A DNA stretch of 64,000 nucleotides, from positions 1-64,000 of the forward strand of contig JAFGQN010000105.1 of NCBI GenBank assembly GCA_016935665.1. The letters are read 5' to 3'. A program made the translations under genes and the position numbers. Origin of the DNA: Deltaproteobacteria bacterium (GTDB lineage Bacteria > Myxococcota_A > Polyangia > JAAYKL01). This document shows positions 54,487 to 63,595 of the stretch, in pieces; within the stretch, counting starts at the first letter, position 1; each line of letters begins with the position of its first letter. The notes beneath the pieces are model-generated. The model saw only the letters and a list, made by a program, of their open reading frames with translations, made no database searches and had not been told where the DNA came from.

Positions 54487-55350
54487 ATGACCGAAACGTT
54501 GAGCATACAAAACGCCATTCAAATGGTGCCACCCTTTACGCCCGTGGCGCAGCAATTGATTGAAACGACGTTGAATCCCACACATCGGCTCGCAGATGTG
54601 GTGGCCATCGTGGAGGCTGACAGGCTCCTTGCAAATACGGTTTTAAATGTAGTGAATTCCGGGCGTTTTGGCTTTTCCGCGCCCGTCATATCCGTCCGTC
54701 GCGCCATTGTCACGTTGGGCGATAAATCAACCACCGCGCTGGCAGTGGGGTACAGCGCGCTGGATGTGTTTTCAAGTCCCATGGAGGGATATGAAGCTGC
54801 GGCCGGTTCGTTATGGGAACACAGTCTGCGCACCGCTATCGTGGCCAGGGAGTTGAGCGCGCTGGCCACCACGTCCGTTCCGACAGAATTGGCCTATACC
54901 GCCGGCTTGCTGCACGATATTGGTAAAATGGTGCTCAGCGCCCTGCTGGTGGGCAAAGCGACCAAAATGGTTGCGGAAATTGGAATAGGGGAGAGAGACT
55001 GCTTTCTGGCGGCCGAGCGAGAGGAAGCGGGAACCGATCATTGTCAGGCAGGAGTGGAGCTGGCGGTGCATTGGGCGCTGTCACCTCCCATACAGGCGGT
55101 TTGCGGGTATCATCACTACCCGAATCAGGCCAGTGAATCCGACCGTCCGCTGGTGTTTGTGGTGCATCTCGCCGATATTGTGGCCATGATGGCCGGTTGC
55201 ACCACCGGCGCAGATGAATTCATGTACCCCATGAATTCCGGCTATCGGGAATATGTGAGCGTCGATGTGAAACGCCTGCACGAAATCATGATGGCAACGA
55301 CTCCGGAGTTTGACCGCCTCAAAAACATGCTGGTGGCGCCCTGTCATTGA
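54487..55350 (+). CDS. HDOD-domain signalling protein
   Basis: 287 residues, a complete HDOD domain. The N-terminal PPFTPVAQQLIETTLNPTHRLADVV, then VLNVVNSGRFGFS and ISVRRAIVTLG match the family, with an HD-like motif GLLHDIGKM near residue 138. HDOD proteins lack the full phosphodiesterase site and act as adaptors in chemotaxis, motility or c-di-GMP circuits. The start is the ATG at 54487 rather than the TTG just upstream. Its divergent neighbour is a CheY-like regulator, suggesting a common pathway. Confidence 0.9.
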   Translation: MTETLSIQNAIQMVPPFTPVAQQLIETTLNPTHRLADVVAIVEADRLLANTVLNVVNSGRFGFSAPVISVRRAIVTLGDKSTTALAVGYSALDVFSSPMEGYEAAAGSLWEHSLRTAIVARELSALATTSVPTELAYTAGLLHDIGKMVLSALLVGKATKMVAEIGIGERDCFLAAEREEAGTDHCQAGVELAVHWALSPPIQAVCGYHHYPNQASESDRPLVFVVHLADIVAMMAGCTTGADEFMYPMNSGYREYVSVDVKRLHEIMMATTPEFDRLKNMLVAPCH

Positions 55351-55673
55351 AAGCCGTCAGGCAATGATGGTTGTGTTTGAAGTGCGGGTACGGGATAGTT
55401 CTTTTGGATATCGGATATCCTCTCCAGGTTGCATTGAAATGTGGTCCTGTACATGGGAATCTCATTCGCTATCCGCATTATAAATGCGGCAATTCATCCC
55501 TGGTGTGAGTATGATTGAGAGATGGAGTGGACGGTATTCCTCAGGTGACCATCGTCTGGCGAAAGAAATTATCGCAGATTGGGGCGCATTACTATGCAAC
55601 CGGGCATAATGAAAAAAGCAGCGTCCTTTTTTGGCGGTTACCTGCCGGTTTTTGGCAAAAAGATGCTTTGAAA
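55351..55673. other. Convergent intergenic region after the HDOD gene
   Basis: 323 bases without a gene. Holds a 7-base-arm hairpin at 55473-55489 (CCGCATT, ATA, AATGCGG) with no T-run after it, and a short GGATAT/ATATCC repeat at about 55416-55430. Confidence 0.4.
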
Positions 55674-57896
55674 TTATTCGTTTGTGTTTTGTGGTTTTCC
55701 GTTTGTCAGCATCTCGAATATCTGGTCGGTGTTTTCGGCATTCAGAAGTTGCGTGAGACCACAGCGTTGGAAGGAGCCTGTGATTTCGGCAATAAATTCC
55801 AGGTGGGGCGTGGGTTTGCTTTCGGGAGAGAGCGTGAGAACGAATACATGAGACTGCTTTCCATCAAGCGCGTCGAAAGGAATACCGTTTTGATATATGC
55901 CAATAACGCACACGAGGTCATTGATGCATCCCACTCTGGCGTGGGGAATCGCCAGTCCACCTGCGAACCCTGTGGACATGCATTCCTCTCGGGTGATTAT
56001 TTCTTTGAGGACGTCATTGTAGTAACGCCTCGGCAATTGACCCGTATCGCACAGAAAGGTCAATAACTCTTTGATGACTTCGTTTTTTGCAGTGGCGTGG
56101 AGATCGTTTTTCACCCAGTGTGGTTTTAATATCGCCGCGATTTTTTGAGTGCTTTGCTGTTGAATGTGTTGTTCTTTCTGGATGATAGCTCGATTCAGTT
56201 CCGTCTCATGCAACGGGCTCTTTAGCTCTTTCACCGCCCGCTCGACCGATGCCGTTGCGTCCAGAATGGCCGTATGCACGAAACGGATGTTGTTTTCTCT
56301 AAACACAATATGAAAAGCTGAACCCTGTCTCTGGTATTCAATGACATGGTCCTCTTTTCTCGCCTGATACAGTCGATCCCGGTGACTTAGTACATGGGTG
56401 AAGAATCCCTCTGCCTCCAGCACTTCGGTCAGCTTGGAGACAAACAACGCCACCAGAGAAAAACTTCCAAAGTCAAAGTGAAGAGCCGTGTTGTCGGATA
56501 TGGGGGCGGTCTGGTCGGACACGCCGGGTTTGTCGTTCACAAACAGTTTGACAAGTCCCAAAGGAGCAATCACAGTGTTCACCACCACCATGATGATAAT
56601 TGCGGCGAACAGTCGGTCATTGAGGATGCCGGCAGCGAGTCCCAGGGTCGCTATGATTAGTCCCACTTCTCCCCTCGGCACCATGCCCAGTCCGATGCGC
56701 ATCGCGCCAAGCCAATTGAACCCGGCCGCAAGGGCAGGCAATGCGCATCCCAGCAGTTTTGACGCAAAGGCGATTGCCGAATATATGGCGGCAAACAGCA
56801 GGACCTGTGAATCGCACATGTCGTTGAGGTTGATGAACATTCCGGTGACGCAGAAGAACACCGGAACCATGAGTGCATAAATGGGATGCATCCCCTCCCG
56901 GATAACATGCACAACATCGGACTTGGACAGCGATAATCCCATGACATATGCACCGATGATCATCGCCAGTCCCGCTTCCTCAAACAGACCCGATAAAATG
57001 AGCGCCAGACCGAATGCCATTACAGCAATACTGGTACGCTCGCCAAAGTGTTTTAAAATGAATGAAATTCGCCTGGAGGCCAGTATTCCCACAACGGTGG
57101 CTACCAGCCATACAGAAACAGCTTTTATCCCTATAACGTGCACATGTCCCCACTCCATGATGCCAAGGTTATTCTGTTGCGCAGCGGTAATTCCCGTGAC
57201 GATGGCGAGAAGAATAATGCCTATCACGTCGTCGATGACCGCTGCGGACAAAATGGTGACACCTTCGGGAGAATCCAGCTTGCGTTTTTCCGAAAGAATG
57301 CGCGCGGTGATACCCACCGACGTGGCCGCGGAGGCAATGCCCATGAATAAACAGGTGGGATCAAAGATGGAGTGTGGCGCCAGCCCCAGTAACGATGAAA
57401 AGTAAAATCCAACCCCCATTCCCAGTCCCACTGAGGCGATAACTCCACCGAGTCCCACCAGTGACCCGGCAAAAAAATAGCGAAAAAGAAGTTTCAAGTC
57501 CGTCTCAAGTCCCACGTTGAACAAAAGCACGATGGATGCCACTGTGGCAATACCGTAGAGTTCGGGAGAGACAGGACCGGTGCTGTGTATGGGAAAAACA
57601 CCATCGGGGAACCCGGGCAGAGGAATGCCGCCCAGTGCATACGCTCCGAGGAGCACTCCTGCAAGCAATTCCCCTAAAACCCCTGGCAATTTTAATCGGG
57701 CAAACGCCATTCCGGCCAATTTGGCTGAAAAAATAATGAAGCCGAACTGGATGGACAGCATCATCATTCTGTGGGTCATGGGGCTTCCCTCTGCGTGGCT
57801 GTCACCAGTGGATGCACACAGCAATAGAGGGGACAATAGCGTGATGATTCCAATAGAAGTGGCCGGCAGAATTTTTGAGAGAGTGGAAGAATCCAT
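55674..57896 (-). CDS. CPA2-type cation/proton antiporter fused to a PTS EIIA-like domain
   Basis: 740 residues. After a signal-like first helix, residues about 45-465 form a Kef/NapA-type antiporter with about 13 helices (LPGVLGELLAGVLLGAY, AATSVGITARIL and the ion-site motif AVIDDVIGI). A linker of about 115 residues follows. Residues about 590-735 resemble PTS EIIA of the fructose/nitrogen (PtsN) type, with the phospho-His in STGFAGGLAIPHAR. Such fusions are thought to let phosphorylation state control transport; this is inference here. Na+ or K+ for H+ exchange is likely, with specificity unknown. Confidence 0.88.
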   Translation of the reverse strand: MDSSTLSKILPATSIGIITLLSPLLLCASTGDSHAEGSPMTHRMMMLSIQFGFIIFSAKLAGMAFARLKLPGVLGELLAGVLLGAYALGGIPLPGFPDGVFPIHSTGPVSPELYGIATVASIVLLFNVGLETDLKLLFRYFFAGSLVGLGGVIASVGLGMGVGFYFSSLLGLAPHSIFDPTCLFMGIASAATSVGITARILSEKRKLDSPEGVTILSAAVIDDVIGIILLAIVTGITAAQQNNLGIMEWGHVHVIGIKAVSVWLVATVVGILASRRISFILKHFGERTSIAVMAFGLALILSGLFEEAGLAMIIGAYVMGLSLSKSDVVHVIREGMHPIYALMVPVFFCVTGMFINLNDMCDSQVLLFAAIYSAIAFASKLLGCALPALAAGFNWLGAMRIGLGMVPRGEVGLIIATLGLAAGILNDRLFAAIIIMVVVNTVIAPLGLVKLFVNDKPGVSDQTAPISDNTALHFDFGSFSLVALFVSKLTEVLEAEGFFTHVLSHRDRLYQARKEDHVIEYQRQGSAFHIVFRENNIRFVHTAILDATASVERAVKELKSPLHETELNRAIIQKEQHIQQQSTQKIAAILKPHWVKNDLHATAKNEVIKELLTFLCDTGQLPRRYYNDVLKEIITREECMSTGFAGGLAIPHARVGCINDLVCVIGIYQNGIPFDALDGKQSHVFVLTLSPESKPTPHLEFIAEITGSFQRCGLTQLLNAENTDQIFEMLTNGKPQNTNE

Positions 57897-58334
57897 TTGA
57901 TTATGCCGACCAGAGATAACGATGCAACGAGAGGATGCAAATCATAACCAGGCGGGGTATATACCAACAAATTGTTTCCAGTGCAGGTCCGCCGTGGAAA
58001 CAATACCATCCATCGGTTACAAGCTGTTCATGCGTGTGCATGGTCTCTCCATACTGGTATCTTGTGCATGTCAGGGCTGTCGCAAAGTCGCATCAAAAGA
58101 AAATAGAATAGGGCGGTAGTGTATCTGTCGCCGAGTTCTGTAAGCGGCGCGCATAAAGCCCGAGCCCTGCAGTTTGTCGCCTATCTGCCTGGCTTTGCGA
58201 TTGCCCTGTTGTGTATTAGAAAGCATTGATCGATTGGCATGAATGTCAAAAAAGAAATGAATTTCAGCAAAAAATATCGGGGTTCGCCAAGTGGTGGGGA
58301 GGGCGATGGAAAAGGATGGACAACACCCTAAGTA
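57897..58334. other. Gap upstream of the antiporter gene
   Basis: 438 bases with no supported protein gene. Contains the rnpB-like stretch listed next. Confidence 0.4.
58127..58215 (-). ncRNA. Possible RNase P RNA 3'-end-like fragment
   Basis: Plus-strand text GCCGAGTTCTGTAAG, then 40 bases, then CTATCTGCCTGGC and GCGATTGCC follow the order of the reverse complement of the 3' end of bacterial rnpB (GCCGGGTTCTGT ... CATCTAGGCC ...). The expected 5' part (GGAAAGTCCGGGC) is absent before the next gene, so at most a remnant is present. Similarity is by eye only. Confidence 0.22.
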
Positions 58335-60551
58335 TCAGTCTTCGAAATCCTTAATATCCACGTCCTCAAGGTCGTCCATATCGTCGTTTTCCAGGGCTGC
58401 GTCTTCAACCACAGCCACAACTTCACCGGAGACTTCGCTCCCCTTTTCCACATTGGCCGGCGTCGCCCCCTTCAGCTCCATCAACAGCGCTGCGGCCGAG
58501 TCCAGAGTTGTGGAAACCTGTGTGGCCAGTTCGTCTTTCTGGGAAAGAGCCGATTTGGCGGCGGCAAGAGACGTTTCCAATCGGGAAATTCTGGCATCGC
58601 GCTCCTGGACATCTTTATGTAAATTGGCTTCCCTCTCCTCTGATTCCCCAAGCAGTGTTTCGGTTGTTTCCAGTTTACTCGTGGTTTCAGACAACGTGCT
58701 TTGAGATTGAGACAGCTCTCCTTGCGTATCGTTGAGATTCTTTTCGGTTTCGGACAGCTTTTCCTTTGTGGTGTCCAGTTCCTTTTGTGTCTCGGTCAGA
58801 TTATCCTGTATGGTGTCCAGTTCCGCGCGCGTTTCTTCCAAAGTGTTGTTGGCATTGACCAGTTCCTCGCGTGTCTCCACCAAATCCTTTTCTGTTGCAT
58901 TGAACTTGTTGAGCAAATCCGCGTTTTCCGCGTGAGCGGTGTTGAGACTGTCTTTGGTTTCTTCCAGTTTGGCGTTCAGATTGCCAAGCTCTTCCTCTTT
59001 GTCGTAAAGTTTTGATTTGTAGTCGGACAGCTCCCTGGAATGGGTTTCGTTCAACTCAGATAATTTCGCGGCATATTCGTCCGCTTTTGCAGTGAGCGCT
59101 TCATCTTTTTCATGGTGAAGTTTGTTGCTCAGCTCTTCGATATCGGCCTCGTGCTTAAGGCGTTGTTCCGTCAATTCCTCTTCGCGTTTTTGCGCCGCCT
59201 CTGCTTTCAGTTGCTCCGACAGTTCCTCCAGCGCTTTGTTCTTCTCTTCGGTCATCTGCACCGTGAGTGCATCAAGGGCTTCTTTTTGCTCATCGGCTTT
59301 TTGTTCGCAGAGAGTGGTCAACGCATCTTCTTTTTCTTTTTCCAGCCGTCCAATATCGGCTTTGCGGCCATTTTGCTCCGCATCCAGGTCATTTTCCAGC
59401 TTGCCTATTTTTTCTTTCTGATGCTCTATCCGTCCCTGAAGGTCTTCTGATTTTTTGGTCAATACTTCCTTATCGGTAGTGAGATCCGCTACATTTTCCT
59501 CTAAATCGTGAACAGCCATTTCGATGGAAATATTTTTCGATTCCAGGTCCGCGTTAGTTCTCTCCAGCTCAGTAACGCGCTCCTGGTTATCCAAAAGCTG
59601 TTTTTGTTTTGCGTTTACCGCATCCTTGAGATCGAGCAGCTCCCTGTCTTTTCGATTGAGCACCTCTCTCAATTCAAGCGTCTCGCGGGCCGAACCACTG
59701 CCAATAGACGAGATTCGACGGGCATTTTCTGCTTTGGCAGCCGCCAGAGCCTCCTCCACCCGCTTTAATTTTTCAGTTAATGCAGCGTTTTCGTTTTGCA
59801 GCGACTTCAGTGCATCGGGCGAAATCACAGCCCCGACCACATTGCCTTCGGCGCCGACATCTCCAGGGGGAATGATTTCTTCGTCAGAGCTTTTAGCATC
59901 GGAAATAACTTCGGTGTCATCTTCGATAACAACCTCATCCTCATCCTCATCCTCGTCTGCTTCGCTGCCGCTGTCATCATCCTCAATCACAATATCGTCT
60001 TCGCTGCCGGCACTTTCATCTTCCACTTCAATGTCATCCTCACCGCCCGCGCCTTCGTCTTCTACAACCACTTCTTCCATGTCCTCGAATTCGGTATCGT
60101 CCATATCCTCGATGTCCATCTCCTCTACATCGAGCTCATCCAAATCTCCCAACTGTCCCTCCTGGGGTTCGTCTGCGGAAATATTAAGCAAGCCATCAAT
60201 AACCTCTGAAATCTGTATCGCGTCAAACGGTTTAAGCAGATATTCATCTGCCCTGTCCTTTAACTTCTTGTGTTTATCAAACGTTTCTTCGGTGGCTTCG
60301 CTGGATACCAGCACCAGCGGAATATCGCTGGTGTTTTTATTCTTCCGTAATTTTCGACAAATGGAAAAACCGCTTGTTTGAGGCAATTCAATGCTTAAAT
60401 AAATCAGAGCTGGTGCATTTTCGTCAGCAAACGCCAACCCTTCCGCGGGATCCACAATCACATTTACGTTGTACCCTTTGTTTTCATAGATATTTCGCAA
60501 ATACCCAGCGTATTCCTCATCCGGTTCGAAAGCGAGAATGGTTTTTGACAT
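58335..60551 (-). CDS. Receiver-like plus coiled-coil protein (FrzS/AglZ-like)
   Basis: 738 residues. An N-terminal receiver-like domain (1-125) keeps the Lys (YLLKPFD), but the phospho-Asp site reads YLSIELP (Ser) and the acidic pair is FEPDEE, so it is probably a pseudo-receiver. Residues about 130-235 are very acidic (EDDIEVEDES types). About 250-720 form a long heptad coiled coil rich in Glu/Lys/Leu. This order matches the gliding-motility proteins FrzS and AglZ of Myxococcus. A polarity or scaffold role is inferred from architecture; coiled coils elsewhere could mislead. A GGAG site lies nine bases before the ATG. Confidence 0.85.
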   Translation of the reverse strand: MSKTILAFEPDEEYAGYLRNIYENKGYNVNVIVDPAEGLAFADENAPALIYLSIELPQTSGFSICRKLRKNKNTSDIPLVLVSSEATEETFDKHKKLKDRADEYLLKPFDAIQISEVIDGLLNISADEPQEGQLGDLDELDVEEMDIEDMDDTEFEDMEEVVVEDEGAGGEDDIEVEDESAGSEDDIVIEDDDSGSEADEDEDEDEVVIEDDTEVISDAKSSDEEIIPPGDVGAEGNVVGAVISPDALKSLQNENAALTEKLKRVEEALAAAKAENARRISSIGSGSARETLELREVLNRKDRELLDLKDAVNAKQKQLLDNQERVTELERTNADLESKNISIEMAVHDLEENVADLTTDKEVLTKKSEDLQGRIEHQKEKIGKLENDLDAEQNGRKADIGRLEKEKEDALTTLCEQKADEQKEALDALTVQMTEEKNKALEELSEQLKAEAAQKREEELTEQRLKHEADIEELSNKLHHEKDEALTAKADEYAAKLSELNETHSRELSDYKSKLYDKEEELGNLNAKLEETKDSLNTAHAENADLLNKFNATEKDLVETREELVNANNTLEETRAELDTIQDNLTETQKELDTTKEKLSETEKNLNDTQGELSQSQSTLSETTSKLETTETLLGESEEREANLHKDVQERDARISRLETSLAAAKSALSQKDELATQVSTTLDSAAALLMELKGATPANVEKGSEVSGEVVAVVEDAALENDDMDDLEDVDIKDFED

Positions 60552-60753
60552 TTATTCGACTCCTTGCGATTTACCCTGACAGCTCTTTACAATCGAGGTT
60601 GTGTCGTACTTTTCAGTACCCTTGCAATTAAAGCATAGGGGCAGTTTACATTAAATCCAGCCAAAAGTCACATCGTAAGCATAGAAAATCATTCAACTTC
60701 ACAATTTCTATTCTGATCGTTTTCAATGCCGCAGGGATGGCGACTGGAAGAGG

Positions 60754-61506
60754 TTAAAAGAAGATACTGACCGTGCCATTTCCCCCGAAAAGACTGCCCA
60801 TTCCGCCCTCGTATTTGCCTTTGTATGCGAAAAAGCCACCGTAAACTAAAAATCCAACGGAGAACCATCGTTTGGGGCGAACCCCCAGTTCTATACCCAC
60901 ATCCGCTGTAAGACCGTCTTCTTTTTCAATGGCACGTCCCATGATTAGCATCGTATCTCGTACTATCATTTTGCCGATGCGGGTCTGGAACTGCAGGAGC
61001 GCGCCCAGGATGGGAATACCGTATTTGACAGTGCCCAACAGGCGCAGAATGGGAGCGTTATCAGAATCTTTGTATTTGATACCCACCGCACGCAGCCGGG
61101 TGGTTTCGTATCTGTATCTTTTGGAGTACCCCGCAAATGAGACGTTAATGCAGGTCAGGGTAAAGCCCAGTTTCAGCCCGGACACCTTTATCCCTGTGGT
61201 AAATCCCACTTCCATCCCGCTGCCTTTATAGCCAATCATTCGCCCCACGGGGGCGATAACCCCATCCAGATTAATGTTTTGCGACTTTTCAAAATCTTTG
61301 CCGGAAACGGTTGTGACAAAGCTGCGTTCAATTTCCACTGCGGTGAGTTGTACTCTGGCGGCGCCCAAATGGGGCTCAAGATAGAATGCACCAATTCGGT
61401 TGGCAAAGACATTTGATGCAGACAGCAAAACCGTCAGGGCACATAGAGCCATTGGCCAACCCACAAAATGACGCTGTTGATGACAGAAGTGATTTCCAGA
61501 ATTCAT
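60754..61506 (-). CDS. Predicted outer-membrane barrel protein in an ExbBD operon
   Basis: 250 residues with a signal sequence (CALTVLLSASNVFAN) and alternating amphipathic strands (GMEVGFTTGIKVSGLKLGF, FSVGFLVYGGFFAYKGKY), ending in IFF. No family was recognised. The ATG lies five bases after the exbD-like stop with GGAGACG overlapping it, so it is co-translated with the transporter motor. It may be the outer-membrane client or a structural partner of that motor; this is inference from position. Confidence 0.72.
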   Translation of the reverse strand: MNSGNHFCHQQRHFVGWPMALCALTVLLSASNVFANRIGAFYLEPHLGAARVQLTAVEIERSFVTTVSGKDFEKSQNINLDGVIAPVGRMIGYKGSGMEVGFTTGIKVSGLKLGFTLTCINVSFAGYSKRYRYETTRLRAVGIKYKDSDNAPILRLLGTVKYGIPILGALLQFQTRIGKMIVRDTMLIMGRAIEKEDGLTADVGIELGVRPKRWFSVGFLVYGGFFAYKGKYEGGMGSLFGGNGTVSIFF

Positions 61507-61511
61507 TAGTG

Positions 61512-61943
61512 TTATTCGTCTCCTCCACTCGCATTTGGCGTATTGACCGCGATGGCCAGTCTTGAATATCCCACCCGTTTGGCCATATCCATGATGCTCA
61601 CCACTTTTCCATGGCGCGCACCTTTGTCGGCCTTTACGATGACAACAGCCTCCTTGCCGGATTTTTTCAAACGGTTTTTAAGATAGCTTTCCAGTTCCTT
61701 CATAGTAACGGTATCTTTATCCACTTTAACGGTGCCATCTCTTTTTACCGCTATGGTGACGTCCTTGTTTTTGGGAAAAAGCTCCTGAGATGAGGCTTTA
61801 GGCAAATCGATGTCAATATTGGGATTTTTCACATACGTAGCCGTGAGCAGGAAGAATATGAGCAATAGAAACACCACATCTACCAGCGGCGTGACTTCCA
61901 GTGCGCCGATAGCCCGATTTTTTTTGCCGGTGGAAAAATTCAT
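61512..61943 (-). CDS. ExbD/TolR-family biopolymer transport protein
   Basis: 143 residues. One N-terminal transmembrane helix carries the conserved Asp in VTPLVDVVFLLLIFFLLTA, followed by a periplasmic domain (IDIDLPKASSQE, VVIVKADKGARHGKVVSIMDMAK). ExbD-type subunits form the proton-driven core with ExbB rings. The start overlaps the ExbB-like stop by four bases (ATGA). Without tonB or tolA nearby, the system served cannot be assigned. Confidence 0.93.
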   Translation of the reverse strand: MNFSTGKKNRAIGALEVTPLVDVVFLLLIFFLLTATYVKNPNIDIDLPKASSQELFPKNKDVTIAVKRDGTVKVDKDTVTMKELESYLKNRLKKSGKEAVVIVKADKGARHGKVVSIMDMAKRVGYSRLAIAVNTPNASGGDE

Positions 61944-62587
61944 GCGGATTCTTTCTTTTCCGCTGGAGCGGCCGGCTGCAGGAGATCCAGTAACGCCAGC
62001 GAACCTTCTTCCATTTCGAGTACGCGTCGCTGACTTTTGGATTGAAGATAGCGGTAACCCACAAATGCAATAATCGCGACACTCAATCCGGCTGCGGTGG
62101 TGATGAGGGCCTGCCAGATACCGCCCGCCAGTTGCCCGGGATCCACTGCGCCACTGCTGGCAGTACTCACAACTTTTTTAAACACGCCAATCATTCCCGT
62201 CACGGTTCCCAGCAGTCCCAGAAGTGGTTCCACACTGGCGGTGGTCCCCATGGCTTCGATAAAACGTTCCATTTTGGCCACTTCCTGTTTACCGGTCTCC
62301 TCAAAGCGTTCTTTAATGTCGTGCCGCTGTGCGCGGCGGGCGTCGATGCCCGACTGCAGAATTCGACCGGCTGGACTATTGCTGGTTAAACATAAATCTC
62401 TGGCTTTGGTGAACTCTTTTTCCTTCACCAAATCAAGCACAGACTGAATCAGGCCATTCGGAACAATTCTGGAACGGCGCAACGACCACATGCGTTCCAG
62501 GAAAATAGCGAGGGCAATGACAGATCCCAACGCAATGGGAATCATCACAATGCCGCCGGTTTTGAGGAACTCAAAAGCTTCTTTCAT
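61940..62587 (-). CDS. MotA/TolQ/ExbB-family proton channel protein
   Basis: 215 residues with three transmembrane helices. The first is near GIVMIPIALGSVIALAIFLERMW. The second and third hold the signature TTASVEPLLGLLGTVTGMIGVF and WQALITTAAGLSVAI. These form the pentameric ring that couples proton flow to work in the envelope. The gene starts an operon with the ExbD-like and barrel genes and is divergent from the acyltransferase gene. Confidence 0.94.
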   Translation of the reverse strand: MKEAFEFLKTGGIVMIPIALGSVIALAIFLERMWSLRRSRIVPNGLIQSVLDLVKEKEFTKARDLCLTSNSPAGRILQSGIDARRAQRHDIKERFEETGKQEVAKMERFIEAMGTTASVEPLLGLLGTVTGMIGVFKKVVSTASSGAVDPGQLAGGIWQALITTAAGLSVAIIAFVGYRYLQSKSQRRVLEMEEGSLALLDLLQPAAPAEKKESA

Positions 62588-62704
62588 AAATTCTCCAACG
62601 TCTTAATCGCTTAGGTAACCAAACGAGGTATTTTTTCGAATGTCAAAGGTTCTTTGTAAAAAAACTTAAATAAATCAGGTGAAAAATATTGTAAAACGCC
62701 TTTC

Positions 62705-63595
62705 ATGAGTCACAGACGCGTTAAAACCATTCGAAATGCCGCGATATATTACACTGTTCGCGTGGTTGTGGCGCTTCTGGGTAGAACACCCGGACGAAGG
62801 GTAAGGCAAGTGTCCAGATGGCTGGGCGGTTTGGCGTTTTTTGTGGCGCACAGGGAGCGACGGATTGCCATCGACCAGCTTTGTCGCCGAACCACTCTTG
62901 GGAAACACCCCCATCGCGCAAAAAAAATAACGCGGGGCGTTTTCAATCATCTGGCACTTTGCATCACCGAACTGTGCCGGTTTATCACGCACCCCAACAA
63001 CGCACCACCTGTTTTTATTCCGGATGCGTCCAGACGCGCGCTGGATGATGCATTGTCGCATAAAAGAGGCGTTATTTTTGTCACCGGTCATATCGGGAAC
63101 TGGGAATTAATGGCCATGTTCCTTGCCCGGCAAGGGTATCCCATCCACACCGTCGCCAGAACCAGCTATGACAACCGATTCACGCGCTTTATTGCGGGGC
63201 AGCGGGCCCGGTTTGGGGTGAACGCCATTTATCGCGAGCAGGTGGGAAGTGCGGCGAGATTGCTGCGTGTGTTGAAAAAGGGACACATCCTGGGGATGCT
63301 CATCGATCAGGATACCCGCGTCCAGAGTGTGTTTGTGCCGTTTTTTGGACTTGACGCGTATACGCCAGGCGGTGCAGCGACCTTTGCGCTGCATACAGGC
63401 ACGCCAGTGGTTGTGGGATCCATCAAACGAACGACGAGCGGGAGGCATACCATACGCATTCGGAGCATCACGCTGCCGGACGATGAAGTGATGGCGACCG
63501 CCCGATTAACCGATGAACTGGAACGCCGAATTCGGGGGCAAATGAGCCAGTGGGTGTGGTTCCATAAAAGGTGGAAGACCAGAAAGGGGGTCTGA
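62705..63595 (+). CDS. LpxL/HtrB-family lysophospholipid acyltransferase
   Basis: 296 residues. Signal-anchor helix near YYTVRVVVALLG, the acyltransferase H-x4-E motif in TGHIGNWELMAMF (about residue 130), then DNRFTRFIAGQR, GMLIDQDTRV and TPVVVGS. These match late acyltransferases that add secondary acyl chains to lipid A, or related polysaccharide/lipid acyltransferases. This supports a Gram-negative envelope with LPS-like lipid. The stop overlaps the next gene by one base. No ribosome-binding site is evident before the ATG. Confidence 0.87.
   Translation: MSHRRVKTIRNAAIYYTVRVVVALLGRTPGRRVRQVSRWLGGLAFFVAHRERRIAIDQLCRRTTLGKHPHRAKKITRGVFNHLALCITELCRFITHPNNAPPVFIPDASRRALDDALSHKRGVIFVTGHIGNWELMAMFLARQGYPIHTVARTSYDNRFTRFIAGQRARFGVNAIYREQVGSAARLLRVLKKGHILGMLIDQDTRVQSVFVPFFGLDAYTPGGAATFALHTGTPVVVGSIKRTTSGRHTIRIRSITLPDDEVMATARLTDELERRIRGQMSQWVWFHKRWKTRKGV

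Noticed and set aside
58127-58334. Complete RNase P RNA gene
   Set aside because: The conserved 5' and central parts are absent before the next gene begins.
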